A stretch of DNA of 12,678 nucleotides from Hyphomicrobiales bacterium (GTDB lineage: Bacteria; Pseudomonadota; Alphaproteobacteria; Rhizobiales; JAKIUO01): NCBI GenBank assembly GCA_027069645.1, contig JALXEI010000266.1, positions 1 through 12,678 of the forward strand, in the 5' to 3' direction. Within the stretch, counting starts at the first letter, position 1. The number at the start of each line of letters is the position of its first letter. Both the position numbers and the translations under genes were made by a program. The notes beneath the pieces were generated by a model. It did no database searches. It was not told the origin of the DNA and saw only the letters and a list, made by a program, of their open reading frames with translations. Positions 1-6,749 of this stretch are shown piece by piece.

Positions 1-581
1 TTTCTGGTTCGCTCGGCCACAAGGATCGAATTCAGTTCCGCCTTGGCCTGCTCCAGTTCATCATTGATGATGATATAGTCATACTCTTCCCAATGACTGA
101 TTTCGCGGGACGCTTCGGACATACGTTTGGCGACGACGTCCTCGCTATCGGTGCCACGCCCGCGGAGACGTTGTTCCAGAGCCGCGCCGGAAGGTGGCAA
201 AATAAACACCCTGCATAACTCCTCGCCACAGCTTTTGGACAGTTGCGCTGCCCCCTGCCAGTCGACATCAAAAAGGATATCCTTGCCTTCATTCAGATGC
301 TTTTCGACAGCCGCTCGCGGTGTGCCGTAGAAATTACCAAAGACCTCGGCTGATTCCAGCAAATCATCATTGGCCCGAAGTTCCAAAAATTCTTCCCGGG
401 ATATAAAGTAGTAATCCACACCGTTTATCTCGCCCTCACGCGGTTTGCGCGTCGTTACGGAGACTGACATTTCGAGGTTGGAATGAGCCTTTAGAAGGCT
501 GTCGCACAACGTGGTTTTTCCTGCCCCGGAGGGGGAAGATACAACGAGCATGACACCACGACGTCGGGATGTAAGGCGCAC
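1..581 (-). CDS. gmk: Guanylate kinase, C-terminus cut by the window edge
   Basis: Guanylate kinase phosphorylates GMP to GDP with ATP in the cytoplasm, feeding GTP, dGTP and (p)ppGpp pools. The frame is open to the left edge with about 193 codons visible; the family is usually about 205-220 residues, so only the tail is missing. Seen directly: the P-loop SSPSGAGKTT near residues 15-24, then the GMP-binding region with DYYFIS and EVFGNFYGT, then DILFDVDWQGA, FILPPS and the arginine-bearing LRGRGTDSEDVVAKRM segment. I chose the GTG at 581, which is 1 base past the yicC stop and gives the family-like start VRLTSRRRGVMLVVSS. An in-frame ATG at 551 would leave only four residues before the P-loop region. 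There is no good ribosome-binding site, so translational coupling to yicC is likely (inference). Confidence 0.95.
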   Translation of the reverse strand, partial: MRLTSRRRGVMLVVSSPSGAGKTTLCDSLLKAHSNLEMSVSVTTRKPREGEINGVDYYFISREEFLELRANDDLLESAEVFGNFYGTPRAAVEKHLNEGKDILFDVDWQGAAQLSKSCGEELCRVFILPPSGAALEQRLRGRGTDSEDVVAKRMSEASREISHWEEYDYIIINDELEQAKAELNSILVAERTR

Positions 582-582
582 A

Positions 583-1473
583 TTATTCAATATTCTGAAC
601 CTGTTCTTTCATCTGATCTATCACCGTCTTGAGTTGCAAGCCCGCATTGGTCACATCAATGGCATTGGATTTTGAACATATTGTATTGGCTTCACGATTG
701 AATTCCTGGGTCAAAAAATCCAGTTTTCGCCCGATCGATCCTGAACTTTCAAGAAGCTTGCGAGCCGATATGATATGGGCTTTCAGGCGAACAATCTCCT
801 CTTCGATGTCAGCCCTTGTCGCCAGTAATACAGCTTCCTGAAAGAGACGGTTTTCATCCGGTAAATTATTGTCATCTTCCAGAAGCCTCTTTATCTGTTC
901 TTTCAGACGGGCCCTGATTTTTTCAGGTTGACGGGACGGTGATTGTTCAATGACAGACAGACTTTCCTCGATTCTGTCAATATGGGAACTGACCGCGTCA
1001 TACAGGTGTTTTCCTTCTTCCTGTCGTGACACCACAACCTTTTCAAGGCCCGTCTCAAGGCTGGCCGTCACAGCCTTGTGGAACTCTTTCAACTCCTCGG
1101 GACTATGCTCGGGTTCAACAACTTCAAGCACGCCCCGCAATCCCAGAATTCCGTCAATCGAAGGGGAATTTGCATCTACAAACATCTCTGCCTTGCGAAT
1201 GGCACGGGCAATTTGTTTCAGAGCAACTTCGTTGACCTTTATCATCTGGTCGCCGGTAATACGTTCAACCTTGAGGGTCAGATTACAATTACCGCGAATA
1301 ATATAGTCGGAAACAATCTTGCGACACCGTGCTTCCAGATCATCATATCCGGGCGGCAATCGCAACCGAATATCCCGGCCTTTTCCATTGACCGTACGAA
1401 TTTCCCAGAACCAGCTATATCGACCAATGGTGCCGCTATCTCTGGCAAAGCCTGTCATGCTATTAATCGGCAT
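583..1473 (-). CDS. yicC: YicC family endoribonuclease
   Basis: 296-residue protein of the YicC family. E. coli YicC has been reported to act as an endoribonuclease and to affect decay of the small RNA RyhB; its role here is inferred from family. The N-terminal YicC domain opens with the hallmark SMTGFAR (residues 5-11) and contains the VNGKGRDIRLRLP segment. The C-terminal DUF1732 part ends in the conserved pattern FNREANTICSKS, then LKTVIDQMKEQVQNIE. I chose the ATG at 1473, with GGAGG at 1484-1488 and a 10-base spacer. A TTG two codons upstream (1479) is only 4 bases from that site. It lies 147 bases after mltG and its TAA is 1 base before the gmk start, so it is likely co-transcribed with both. 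Confidence 0.95.
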   Translation of the reverse strand: MPINSMTGFARDSGTIGRYSWFWEIRTVNGKGRDIRLRLPPGYDDLEARCRKIVSDYIIRGNCNLTLKVERITGDQMIKVNEVALKQIARAIRKAEMFVDANSPSIDGILGLRGVLEVVEPEHSPEELKEFHKAVTASLETGLEKVVVSRQEEGKHLYDAVSSHIDRIEESLSVIEQSPSRQPEKIRARLKEQIKRLLEDDNNLPDENRLFQEAVLLATRADIEEEIVRLKAHIISARKLLESSGSIGRKLDFLTQEFNREANTICSKSNAIDVTNAGLQLKTVIDQMKEQVQNIE

Positions 1474-1620
1474 CAGCAATTATCCTCCAGAGATCAGGTT
1501 TACTCTTCCTGCCGTGATACAATGACCTGAAAACAGGCATCTCTCCTGTTCACCACCAGGATCACAGTGTCCTGACAGGAATCTGATTGCAATAGATAGC
1601 ATATTTCCTGATCGTCCAGC

Positions 1621-3033
1621 CTATCTTGGTTTTCGCGTCGGCAGCGGAATATCATTATTCCAGCCACTGCTCTTGTCTGGAATTGAACTTTTCTTCAACG
1701 AAACCCCGGGAATAGATGCCTCTTTTTTGCCTTTGCCGCTTTTCAATGCTGCAAGGCGTTGGGCTTCTGCCTCCTTCTCTTTGCGCTTTTGTTCCGCCCG
1801 GCGTTCTGCTTCAATCTTGCGCCACTTACGTACATTTTTTTTATGCTCTTTCAAAGTCGAGGCAAAAGCGTGCCCACCGGAGCCATCGGCAACAAAATAC
1901 AGGTCCCTGGTTCGGGCTGGATTGAGAACTGCCTCAATCGCCTTGCGACCCGGATTGGCTATTGGGGTCGGTGGCAGGCCGGTTATATGATAGGTATTGT
2001 ATCCCGTTTTTTTGTTCAACTCGCTGCGACGCAACGGATGACCGAGTTTCCCCTTGCCTCCAACAAGGCCATAAATGATTGTCGGGTCCGATTGCAATTT
2101 GATACCTTTCCTGAGCCGGTTGACAAACACCCCGGCCACGCGTCTTCTCTCCCCCTCGATTCCGGTCTCTTTTTCCACGATAGAGGCCAGTATGACCGCC
2201 TCGCGTGGTGTTTTTACAGGAAGGTCAGGTTGCCTGTTCTGCCATTTTGAATTCAGAAATTCAGTTTGCATTCTTGACATTTTTGCCAGCAGTTCCGATC
2301 GTTTTGCACCGGCATCGAACTGATAGGTATCCGGCATCAGGCTGCCCTCTGGTGGAATTTCGGTTATTTCTCCGGTAAGCTGCGGGTGTTTGTTGAGAAT
2401 CCCGACCACCTGTTGACTGGTCAGTCCTTCGGGAACCGTCACTTTATAATAAATCGCTCTGCCACGTACCAGAATATCCAGAACCTGCTGCATACTTGCC
2501 CGTTCGGGAATGGCAAATTTTCCGGCTTTCAGTTTTTTGGCGACCCTGAGCGTTGCCGGGTTTATTTTGAACAGCCGTTTATCATAAATGATCCCCTTGT
2601 CTTCAAGGCTTTCAGCAATCGCCCCAAGTCCCTGGCCCTTTTTAACTTCAAAAACAACGGCCTTCCTCAAAGGCCCCGGCCTGTCGACCTGATAGCGCGA
2701 ATACATCACAAAACCTGCCAGCAGAATTGCGGTAAAGAAAGTTATACTCATGATCATTTGCATGAGCTTCACGATTCGCCCCGGACGCTTTTTGTATTTT
2801 ATAAAATCGGCAGGTTGTTCCGGGGCCGGTGCCAGCACAGGATGGTACGGCTCTTCACCGGCATGGTGCTGTCGCGCGGCCTCTACATATTGTGCGGCCC
2901 TCTGTTCCGGGTTAATTCCGGATTGACAGGGTTCAACATAATCCGCCGGCATCCGGGGGACGTGTTGTTCCGCCATTTCCTGCAGGGGAAGTTTTTGCTG
3001 CGGTCTGTGGCCATCATGTGGTCGATTTGTCAT
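1621..3033 (-). CDS. mltG: Endolytic murein transglycosylase MltG (YceG-like) with long terminal extensions
   Basis: MltG is an inner-membrane lytic transglycosylase that cuts nascent peptidoglycan strands in the periplasm and limits glycan chain length. From the ATG at 3033 the protein has 470 residues, longer than the roughly 340 of E. coli MltG. Residues 1-88 are a polar, proline/glutamine-rich predicted cytoplasmic segment ending in KYKKRPGR (positive-inside). One membrane span follows at about 93-112, a LysM-like/YceG region at about 125-200, and the catalytic core. The core motif SIVEKET (284-290) holds the likely catalytic glutamate (Glu287), followed by VFVNRLRKGIKLQSDPTIIYG-type sequence and TGLPPTPIANPG. 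After residue 395 there is a Lys/Glu/Arg-rich, probably helical tail of about 75 residues. A TTG at 3075 would add 14 residues. Neither start has a strong ribosome-binding site, so the start is uncertain. Confidence 0.93.
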   Translation of the reverse strand: MTNRPHDGHRPQQKLPLQEMAEQHVPRMPADYVEPCQSGINPEQRAAQYVEAARQHHAGEEPYHPVLAPAPEQPADFIKYKKRPGRIVKLMQMIMSITFFTAILLAGFVMYSRYQVDRPGPLRKAVVFEVKKGQGLGAIAESLEDKGIIYDKRLFKINPATLRVAKKLKAGKFAIPERASMQQVLDILVRGRAIYYKVTVPEGLTSQQVVGILNKHPQLTGEITEIPPEGSLMPDTYQFDAGAKRSELLAKMSRMQTEFLNSKWQNRQPDLPVKTPREAVILASIVEKETGIEGERRRVAGVFVNRLRKGIKLQSDPTIIYGLVGGKGKLGHPLRRSELNKKTGYNTYHITGLPPTPIANPGRKAIEAVLNPARTRDLYFVADGSGGHAFASTLKEHKKNVRKWRKIEAERRAEQKRKEKEAEAQRLAALKSGKGKKEASIPGVSLKKSSIPDKSSGWNNDIPLPTRKPR

Positions 3034-3115
3034 CCTGTTCCCGTTTTCTGCTCTATGGCCCTGTACAATTTTCAAATGTATGTTTGCATCACCTGATAAA
3101 CCTGAAAATATATTT

Positions 3116-3134
3116 TACAGATTAATACAGATTA
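3116..3134. repeat. Two 9-base direct repeats in the fabF-mltG gap
   Basis: TACAGATTA occurs at 3116-3124 and again at 3126-3134, a period of 10 bases (about one helical turn). It sits in an AT-rich stretch (about 3096-3145) of the 199-base gap between the fabF stop and the mltG ATG. It could be a regulator site or part of an internal promoter for mltG-yicC-gmk. I recognise no known regulator in it. Confidence 0.4.
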
Positions 3135-3232
3135 TGACCAGAGCATGAGAACAGTGCCGGCATGCCACAGATAAAGCCGATCAGCCCCACAACGTTTTGT
3201 CTGAATGAAACAGGGCCATTTTCTGGCAGCTA

Positions 3233-4498
3233 TCAGCTATCAACTTTCCCGATGATAACAGATGCGTTGGTTCCCCCGAACCCGAAAGAATTGCTCAGCG
3301 CCATATTGATGGGCATTTCCTTTTTCGTATGGGGGACGAGATCAATTCGCGTTTCAACTGACGGGTTATCCAGATTAAGAGTCGGCGGCGCCACGCCATC
3401 GCGAATAGCCAAAGTCGAGAAGACTGCCTCAACAGCTCCGGCAGCACCCAGCAAATGACCGATTGCCGATTTCGTCGATGACATTGTAAGCCCGTCTGCG
3501 GCATCACCAAACACCCTCTCAACAGCACTCAATTCTATTTCATCCCCCATCGGGGTCGAGGTCCCGTGAGCATTGACGTAGTCAATATCGGATGGACTGA
3601 TGCCGGCCCGTTTGATGGCTGCCTGCATGCAGCGATAGGCCCCGTCACCACTTTCGGCCGGTGCTGTAATATGGTAGGCATCACCCGACAGACCATAACC
3701 GACAATCTCGCCGTAAATCGTCGCCCCGCGGGCCCGGGCATGCTCATATTCTTCCAGAACCATCGCCCCGGCCCCTTCCCCCATTACAAAGCCGTCCCGT
3801 CCTTCATCATAGGGTCTGGATGCTTTTTCGGGACTGTCATTATACGACTTTGACAGGGCCTTCGCCGATGCAAAACCTGCAACAGCCAGTCGACATACCG
3901 GGGATTCCGTTCCGCCCGCAACCATGACATCGGCATCATCAAGGGCAATGAGGCGAGCCGCATCTCCTATGGCATGCGTCCCGGTAGAACAGGCCGTTAC
4001 CACGGCATGATTTGGACCTTTCAGACCATGTTTGATGGAAATATAGCCACTGGCAAGATTGATCAGTCGTCCGGGAATAAAAAACGGACTGATTCGACGC
4101 GGGCCTTTTTCTTCAAGCAACAGGGAGGTACTTGCTATGCCTTGCAGCCCACCGATACCGGAACCCACAAGAACACCGGCCCTTGTGGCTTCATTTTCAT
4201 TGCTGGCGGTGTAATTCGCATCAAGAAGAGCCTGATCCGCAGCCGCAATGGCATAGATAATAAAATCATCAACCTTGCGCTGGTCTTTCTTCTCCATCCA
4301 GTCATCGGGATTGAAGGTCCCTTGCGTCCCGTCCCCGCGGGGAATGATCCCGGCGATCTGACAGGCAAGATCCGCCGTTTCAAACGTGTCGATACGCCTG
4401 ATCCCGGTTTTTCCGTCCAGCAAACGTTTCCAGGATTCCTCCACACCGCAAGCCAGGGGTGTGACAAGGCCCAGACCGGTAATGACTACTCGACGCAT
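3233..4498 (-). CDS. fabF: 3-oxoacyl-ACP synthase II
   Basis: FabF is the elongating ketoacyl-ACP synthase of type II fatty-acid synthesis. It condenses malonyl-ACP with an acyl-enzyme in the cytoplasm, and in E. coli it favours the 16:1 to 18:1 step. The 421-residue protein has the complete Cys-His-His triad: Cys170 in VVTACSTGTHAIGDA, His311 in NAHGTSTPMGDE and His348 in STKSAIGHLLGAAGA, with the supporting Lys343. It ends with the family SNSFGFGGTN motif. I chose the ATG at 4498, with AAGGA at 4506-4510 and a 7-base spacer, giving the family-like MRRVVITGLGLVTPL; an upstream in-frame start would add 8 unneeded residues. The stop TGA is followed at once by an in-frame TAG. It lies 145 bases downstream of acpP and upstream of mltG. 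Confidence 0.98.
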   Translation of the reverse strand: MRRVVITGLGLVTPLACGVEESWKRLLDGKTGIRRIDTFETADLACQIAGIIPRGDGTQGTFNPDDWMEKKDQRKVDDFIIYAIAAADQALLDANYTASNENEATRAGVLVGSGIGGLQGIASTSLLLEEKGPRRISPFFIPGRLINLASGYISIKHGLKGPNHAVVTACSTGTHAIGDAARLIALDDADVMVAGGTESPVCRLAVAGFASAKALSKSYNDSPEKASRPYDEGRDGFVMGEGAGAMVLEEYEHARARGATIYGEIVGYGLSGDAYHITAPAESGDGAYRCMQAAIKRAGISPSDIDYVNAHGTSTPMGDEIELSAVERVFGDAADGLTMSSTKSAIGHLLGAAGAVEAVFSTLAIRDGVAPPTLNLDNPSVETRIDLVPHTKKEMPINMALSNSFGFGGTNASVIIGKVDS

Positions 4499-4611
4499 AT
4501 GCCTGTCCTTTGCGATCATCAATCGAGATTGTAATAGTGGTGTTCGGGATAAAGAACGATGCCGAAACCACCAGCAGCCATAGCGGCTGTCGGCGGAATT
4601 GCATTATCCGG

Positions 4612-4631
4612 GCCTGGCTCGAAAAGCAGGC
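4612..4631 (-). terminator. Hairpin shortly after acpP (possible attenuator or processing site)
   Basis: Read on the minus strand, GCCTG and CAGGC arms flank a 10-base loop that can extend the stem by two more pairs with a one-base bulge. The hairpin begins 12 bases after the acpP stop. No run of U follows, so it is not a classical intrinsic terminator. It could instead stabilise or partly attenuate the acpP message relative to fabF (inference). A weaker 5-bp hairpin (CAGCC/GGCTG) lies further on at 4575-4589. Confidence 0.3.
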
Positions 4632-4643
4632 AGTTACAGGGAA

Positions 4644-4880
4644 TCAGGCCGCATTTTTTTCGAGAAACTTGACGGCATCACCAACGGTCAGAATCGTTTC
4701 TGCGGCATCGTCCGGTATCTCACACCCGAACTCTTCTTCAAAAGCCATCACCAGTTCGACGGTATCAAGGCTGTCTGCACCAAGGTCATCAATGAAGCTG
4801 GCATTGTCGGCAACCTTGTCTTCATCCACACTCAGATGTTCAACAACGATTTTTTTTACCCGGTTCGAAACATCGCTCAT
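4644..4880 (-). CDS. acpP: Acyl carrier protein
   Basis: The 78-residue acidic acyl carrier protein holds growing fatty acids (and lipid A precursors) as thioesters on a 4'-phosphopantetheine arm. The attachment serine is Ser37 in the canonical DLGADSLDTVELVMAFEEEFG helix II region (residues 32-52). Length and acidity fit the family. I chose the ATG at 4880, with GAGG at 4889-4892 and an 8-base spacer; the frame stays open upstream to 4973 but those residues do not resemble ACP. It sits between fabG (296-base gap) and fabF (145-base gap), both larger than elsewhere in the block. That suggests its own promoter and separate expression control, which suits a very abundant protein. Confidence 0.98.
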   Translation of the reverse strand: MSDVSNRVKKIVVEHLSVDEDKVADNASFIDDLGADSLDTVELVMAFEEEFGCEIPDDAAETILTVGDAVKFLEKNAA

Positions 4881-5084
4881 TATGTATTCCTCGCTTTTGT
4901 TCAATGCTAAAGAAGCTTTCCGCCAAACCCGGTTAAAGGTTTCCGGTTTTCCAACGTTCATGGGCTGATACAATGAATATCCCAGTCAGGAAAGTTTTTT
5001 CCATTGCTGTTGAAAACTTCTCCGGCATGAAGTGTTTATCAACGCAGCCCGGCTATTGTGTTTTTTATGATCGATCGGTATCTG

Positions 5085-5097
5085 CCTGAACTTCAGG
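5085..5097. promoter_or_regulatory. Perfect 13-base palindrome upstream of acpP
   Basis: CCTGAACTTCAGG is a perfect inverted repeat of 6-bp arms around one central base, in the fabG-acpP gap about 205 bases before the acpP start. Another copy of the half-site CCTGAA lies on the minus strand at 5165-5170, next to the possible -35 element. It has the form of a dimeric regulator's operator, but I do not recognise the regulator. Confidence 0.35.
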
Positions 5098-5112
5098 GCA
5101 AACTGTCTCCCC

Positions 5113-5129
5113 GTTCACCAGGGGTTAAC
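5113..5129. promoter_or_regulatory. Near-perfect inverted repeat upstream of acpP
   Basis: GTTCACC and GGTTAAC flank AGG; the arms match at 6 of 7 positions. The same bases also allow a CCCC/GGGG hairpin with an 8-base loop. It lies 16 bases from the CCTGAACTTCAGG palindrome and 4 bases from the perfect 10-base palindrome GATCATGATC (5134-5143), so this gap is unusually rich in dyad symmetry. The regulator is not recognised. Confidence 0.3.
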
Positions 5130-5145
5130 AGGATGATCATGATCT

Positions 5146-5174
5146 TTTATTCCCGCATATTTCCTTCAGGTCAA
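5146..5174 (-). promoter_or_regulatory. Possible sigma70-type promoter for acpP-fabF
   Basis: On the minus strand TTGACC (5174-5169) is followed after 17 bases by AATAAA (5151-5146), matching the -35 consensus at 5 of 6 and the -10 at 4 of 6 positions. It starts right after the fabG stop codon, and transcription would begin inside the palindrome-rich part of the gap, giving a leader of about 250-260 bases. The call rests only on consensus match and on the large gap before a gene expected to be highly expressed. Confidence 0.33.
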
Positions 5175-5176
5175 GG

Positions 5177-5914
5177 TCAGATCATGGCCATGCCACCATT
5201 TATATTGAGCGTTTGTCCCGTTATATAGCCTGCTTCATCACTGGCAAGGAACAGAACAGCGCTGGCAATATCCTCGGGTGTTCCAAGTGTTCCGGCGGGA
5301 ATCATTTGCGTGATGGCAGACTTTTGCTTTTCATTGAGTGCATCGGTCATGGGGGTTGATATGAAGCCCGGCGCGATACAGTTGACGGTAATACCGCGCG
5401 GTGCAACCTCGCGGGCCATCGCCTTCGACATCCCTATCATACCGGCTTTCGAGGCGGAATAGTTGCCCTGACCCGGATTGCCAACAACACCGCTGATAGA
5501 ACTCATATTGACGATACGTCCGTAGCGACGGCGCATCATGCCTTTGAGAGCCCCTCGACAGACCGCAAATGTCGCGGTCAGATTGACACTGATAACATCA
5601 TCCCATTCCTCATCTTTCATGCGAAGAAAGAGGTTATCCCTGGTAATACCGGCATTGTTGACAACGATATCGATCGGACCGGCGTGTTCCTCCGCCTCGG
5701 CATAGAGCCCGCTAACCGCGTCCCGGTCCATCAGATTGCACGGCGCTGCAAAAGCATTGTCACCAAGCTGGTCAACAATTTCATCCAGCTTTTCGGCCCT
5801 CGTACCCGAGACGACAACCTTTGCGCCATTTTTGTGCAAGGTCGCGGCGATTGCGCCACCGATTCCGCCTGTGGCCCCTGTTACCAGAGCGCCTCTGCCT
5901 TTGAGATCAAACAT
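5177..5914 (-). CDS. fabG: 3-oxoacyl-ACP reductase
   Basis: FabG reduces 3-oxoacyl-ACP to 3-hydroxyacyl-ACP with NADPH, the first reductive step of each fatty-acid elongation cycle (cytoplasmic tetramer). The 245-residue short-chain dehydrogenase has the nucleotide-binding TGATGGIG (12-19), the NNAG motif (86-89), the active-site Ser139 in MSSISG, and YSASK with Tyr152 and Lys156; Asn111 completes the tetrad. Length and the ending GQTLNINGGMAMI are typical of FabG rather than other SDRs. The start ATG at 5914 has GGAGA at 5926-5930 (11-base spacer). It follows the methyltransferase gene by 51 bases and precedes acpP. Confidence 0.97.
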   Translation of the reverse strand: MFDLKGRGALVTGATGGIGGAIAATLHKNGAKVVVSGTRAEKLDEIVDQLGDNAFAAPCNLMDRDAVSGLYAEAEEHAGPIDIVVNNAGITRDNLFLRMKDEEWDDVISVNLTATFAVCRGALKGMMRRRYGRIVNMSSISGVVGNPGQGNYSASKAGMIGMSKAMAREVAPRGITVNCIAPGFISTPMTDALNEKQKSAITQMIPAGTLGTPEDIASAVLFLASDEAGYITGQTLNINGGMAMI

Positions 5915-5965
5915 CTTTCACTCTTTCTCCCGTGTTCCTGTCGCAGCTTCTGAATTCCGCTCCGT

Positions 5966-6742
5966 TCATATCACGGTACGGCGAATGATGAAAACCCGTC
6001 CGGCACGTATAAGACAGACAGGCTTCAGAAAAAACGAAAATAACGAACTGCCTGCAAGTCGGGCGAAGATCTTCAGGCCAGGGTGCCTTGAAATACGATA
6101 AAGCATATATTCCGTTTCAAGCGATTGCGGTGAACTTCCAAATGTCTGCCACCACCAGCGCCGAACATCACGCCATGAATGATAAATACAAGCATTATTG
6201 AGCGTGTTTTGGGATGAAGTTGCCCACTGCCTTGCGTCGAGCTGCCTTCCATAATAGCCAAATCCAAGCTTGCGCATCAGATACATATAGCGCCATTGCC
6301 ATGTTGGCCAGGATTTGAGCCAATGGGGAAAATAGAGGCCGACATGGCCCTCGAACCATACCCCTTTTGTTGGAAACAGGGTGAGAAAAGCCCCTCCCGG
6401 CTTCAGGACCCGTTTTATTTCATTCAGGGCAACCGGCACATTGCGGACATGTTCAAAGACCTGATTCGATATGACAACATCAAAGTGACTGTCCGGGAAA
6501 TCAATTATATTGTGATTGATCTGCCTGATGTGCGCTCGAACATCATGATCGAGACCGGTCCCCCAGTCTTGATAATATTCACTGAATGTATCGGCTCCCC
6601 AGATATCCATTCCCCGTTTCAGACCCAGCCTGACGACCTGCCCCTTGCCGCAACCGTAGTCCAGTATTTTCGGTTTCCGGCAGGTGGAAGATTTTATGGC
6701 CTCATCAAGGACATAGTCATAATTTGGAGAATAACGCGACAT
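5966..6742 (-). CDS. Class I SAM-dependent methyltransferase, substrate unknown
   Basis: 258-residue protein with a Rossmann-type methyltransferase core. Motif I is ILDYGCGKG (26-34), an acidic loop follows with WGAD (48-51), and then FDVVISNQVFEHVRNV (87-102) and the post-core LNEIKRVLKPGGAFLTLFPT. This is the Methyltransf_11/23-like pattern. Downstream of the core, EGHVGLYFPHWL (131-142) and a Trp/Arg/Tyr-rich region (about 147-200) resemble methyltransferases I associate with surface-polysaccharide clusters (weak recall). The C-terminus (about 226-258) is hydrophobic and basic, perhaps membrane-associated. I chose the ATG at 6742, 7 bases after the fabD stop; a TTG at 6832 would overlap fabD by about 80 bases. 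Several sampled 60-base lines are 42-47% GC against 53-55% in fabD and fabF. It separates fabD from fabG, which are normally adjacent. No substrate can be assigned. Confidence 0.85.
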   Translation of the reverse strand: MSRYSPNYDYVLDEAIKSSTCRKPKILDYGCGKGQVVRLGLKRGMDIWGADTFSEYYQDWGTGLDHDVRAHIRQINHNIIDFPDSHFDVVISNQVFEHVRNVPVALNEIKRVLKPGGAFLTLFPTKGVWFEGHVGLYFPHWLKSWPTWQWRYMYLMRKLGFGYYGRQLDARQWATSSQNTLNNACIYHSWRDVRRWWWQTFGSSPQSLETEYMLYRISRHPGLKIFARLAGSSLFSFFLKPVCLIRAGRVFIIRRTVI

Positions 6743-6749
6743 TTGAATG

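Noticed and set aside
2386..3096. A long open frame on the plus strand opposite mltG (about 236 codons)
   Set aside because: It lies opposite a clearly identified mltG and its translation shows no family features; it is a by-product of codon bias on the coding strand. The same applies to the plus-strand frames at 1078-1530, 1759-2250, 3974-4534, 6296-6931 and 6747-7436.
3119..3135. CtrA-like site (TTAA-N7-TTAA) in the fabF-mltG repeats
   Set aside because: The spacing is six bases and the second half is TTAT, so it does not match the alphaproteobacterial CtrA box.
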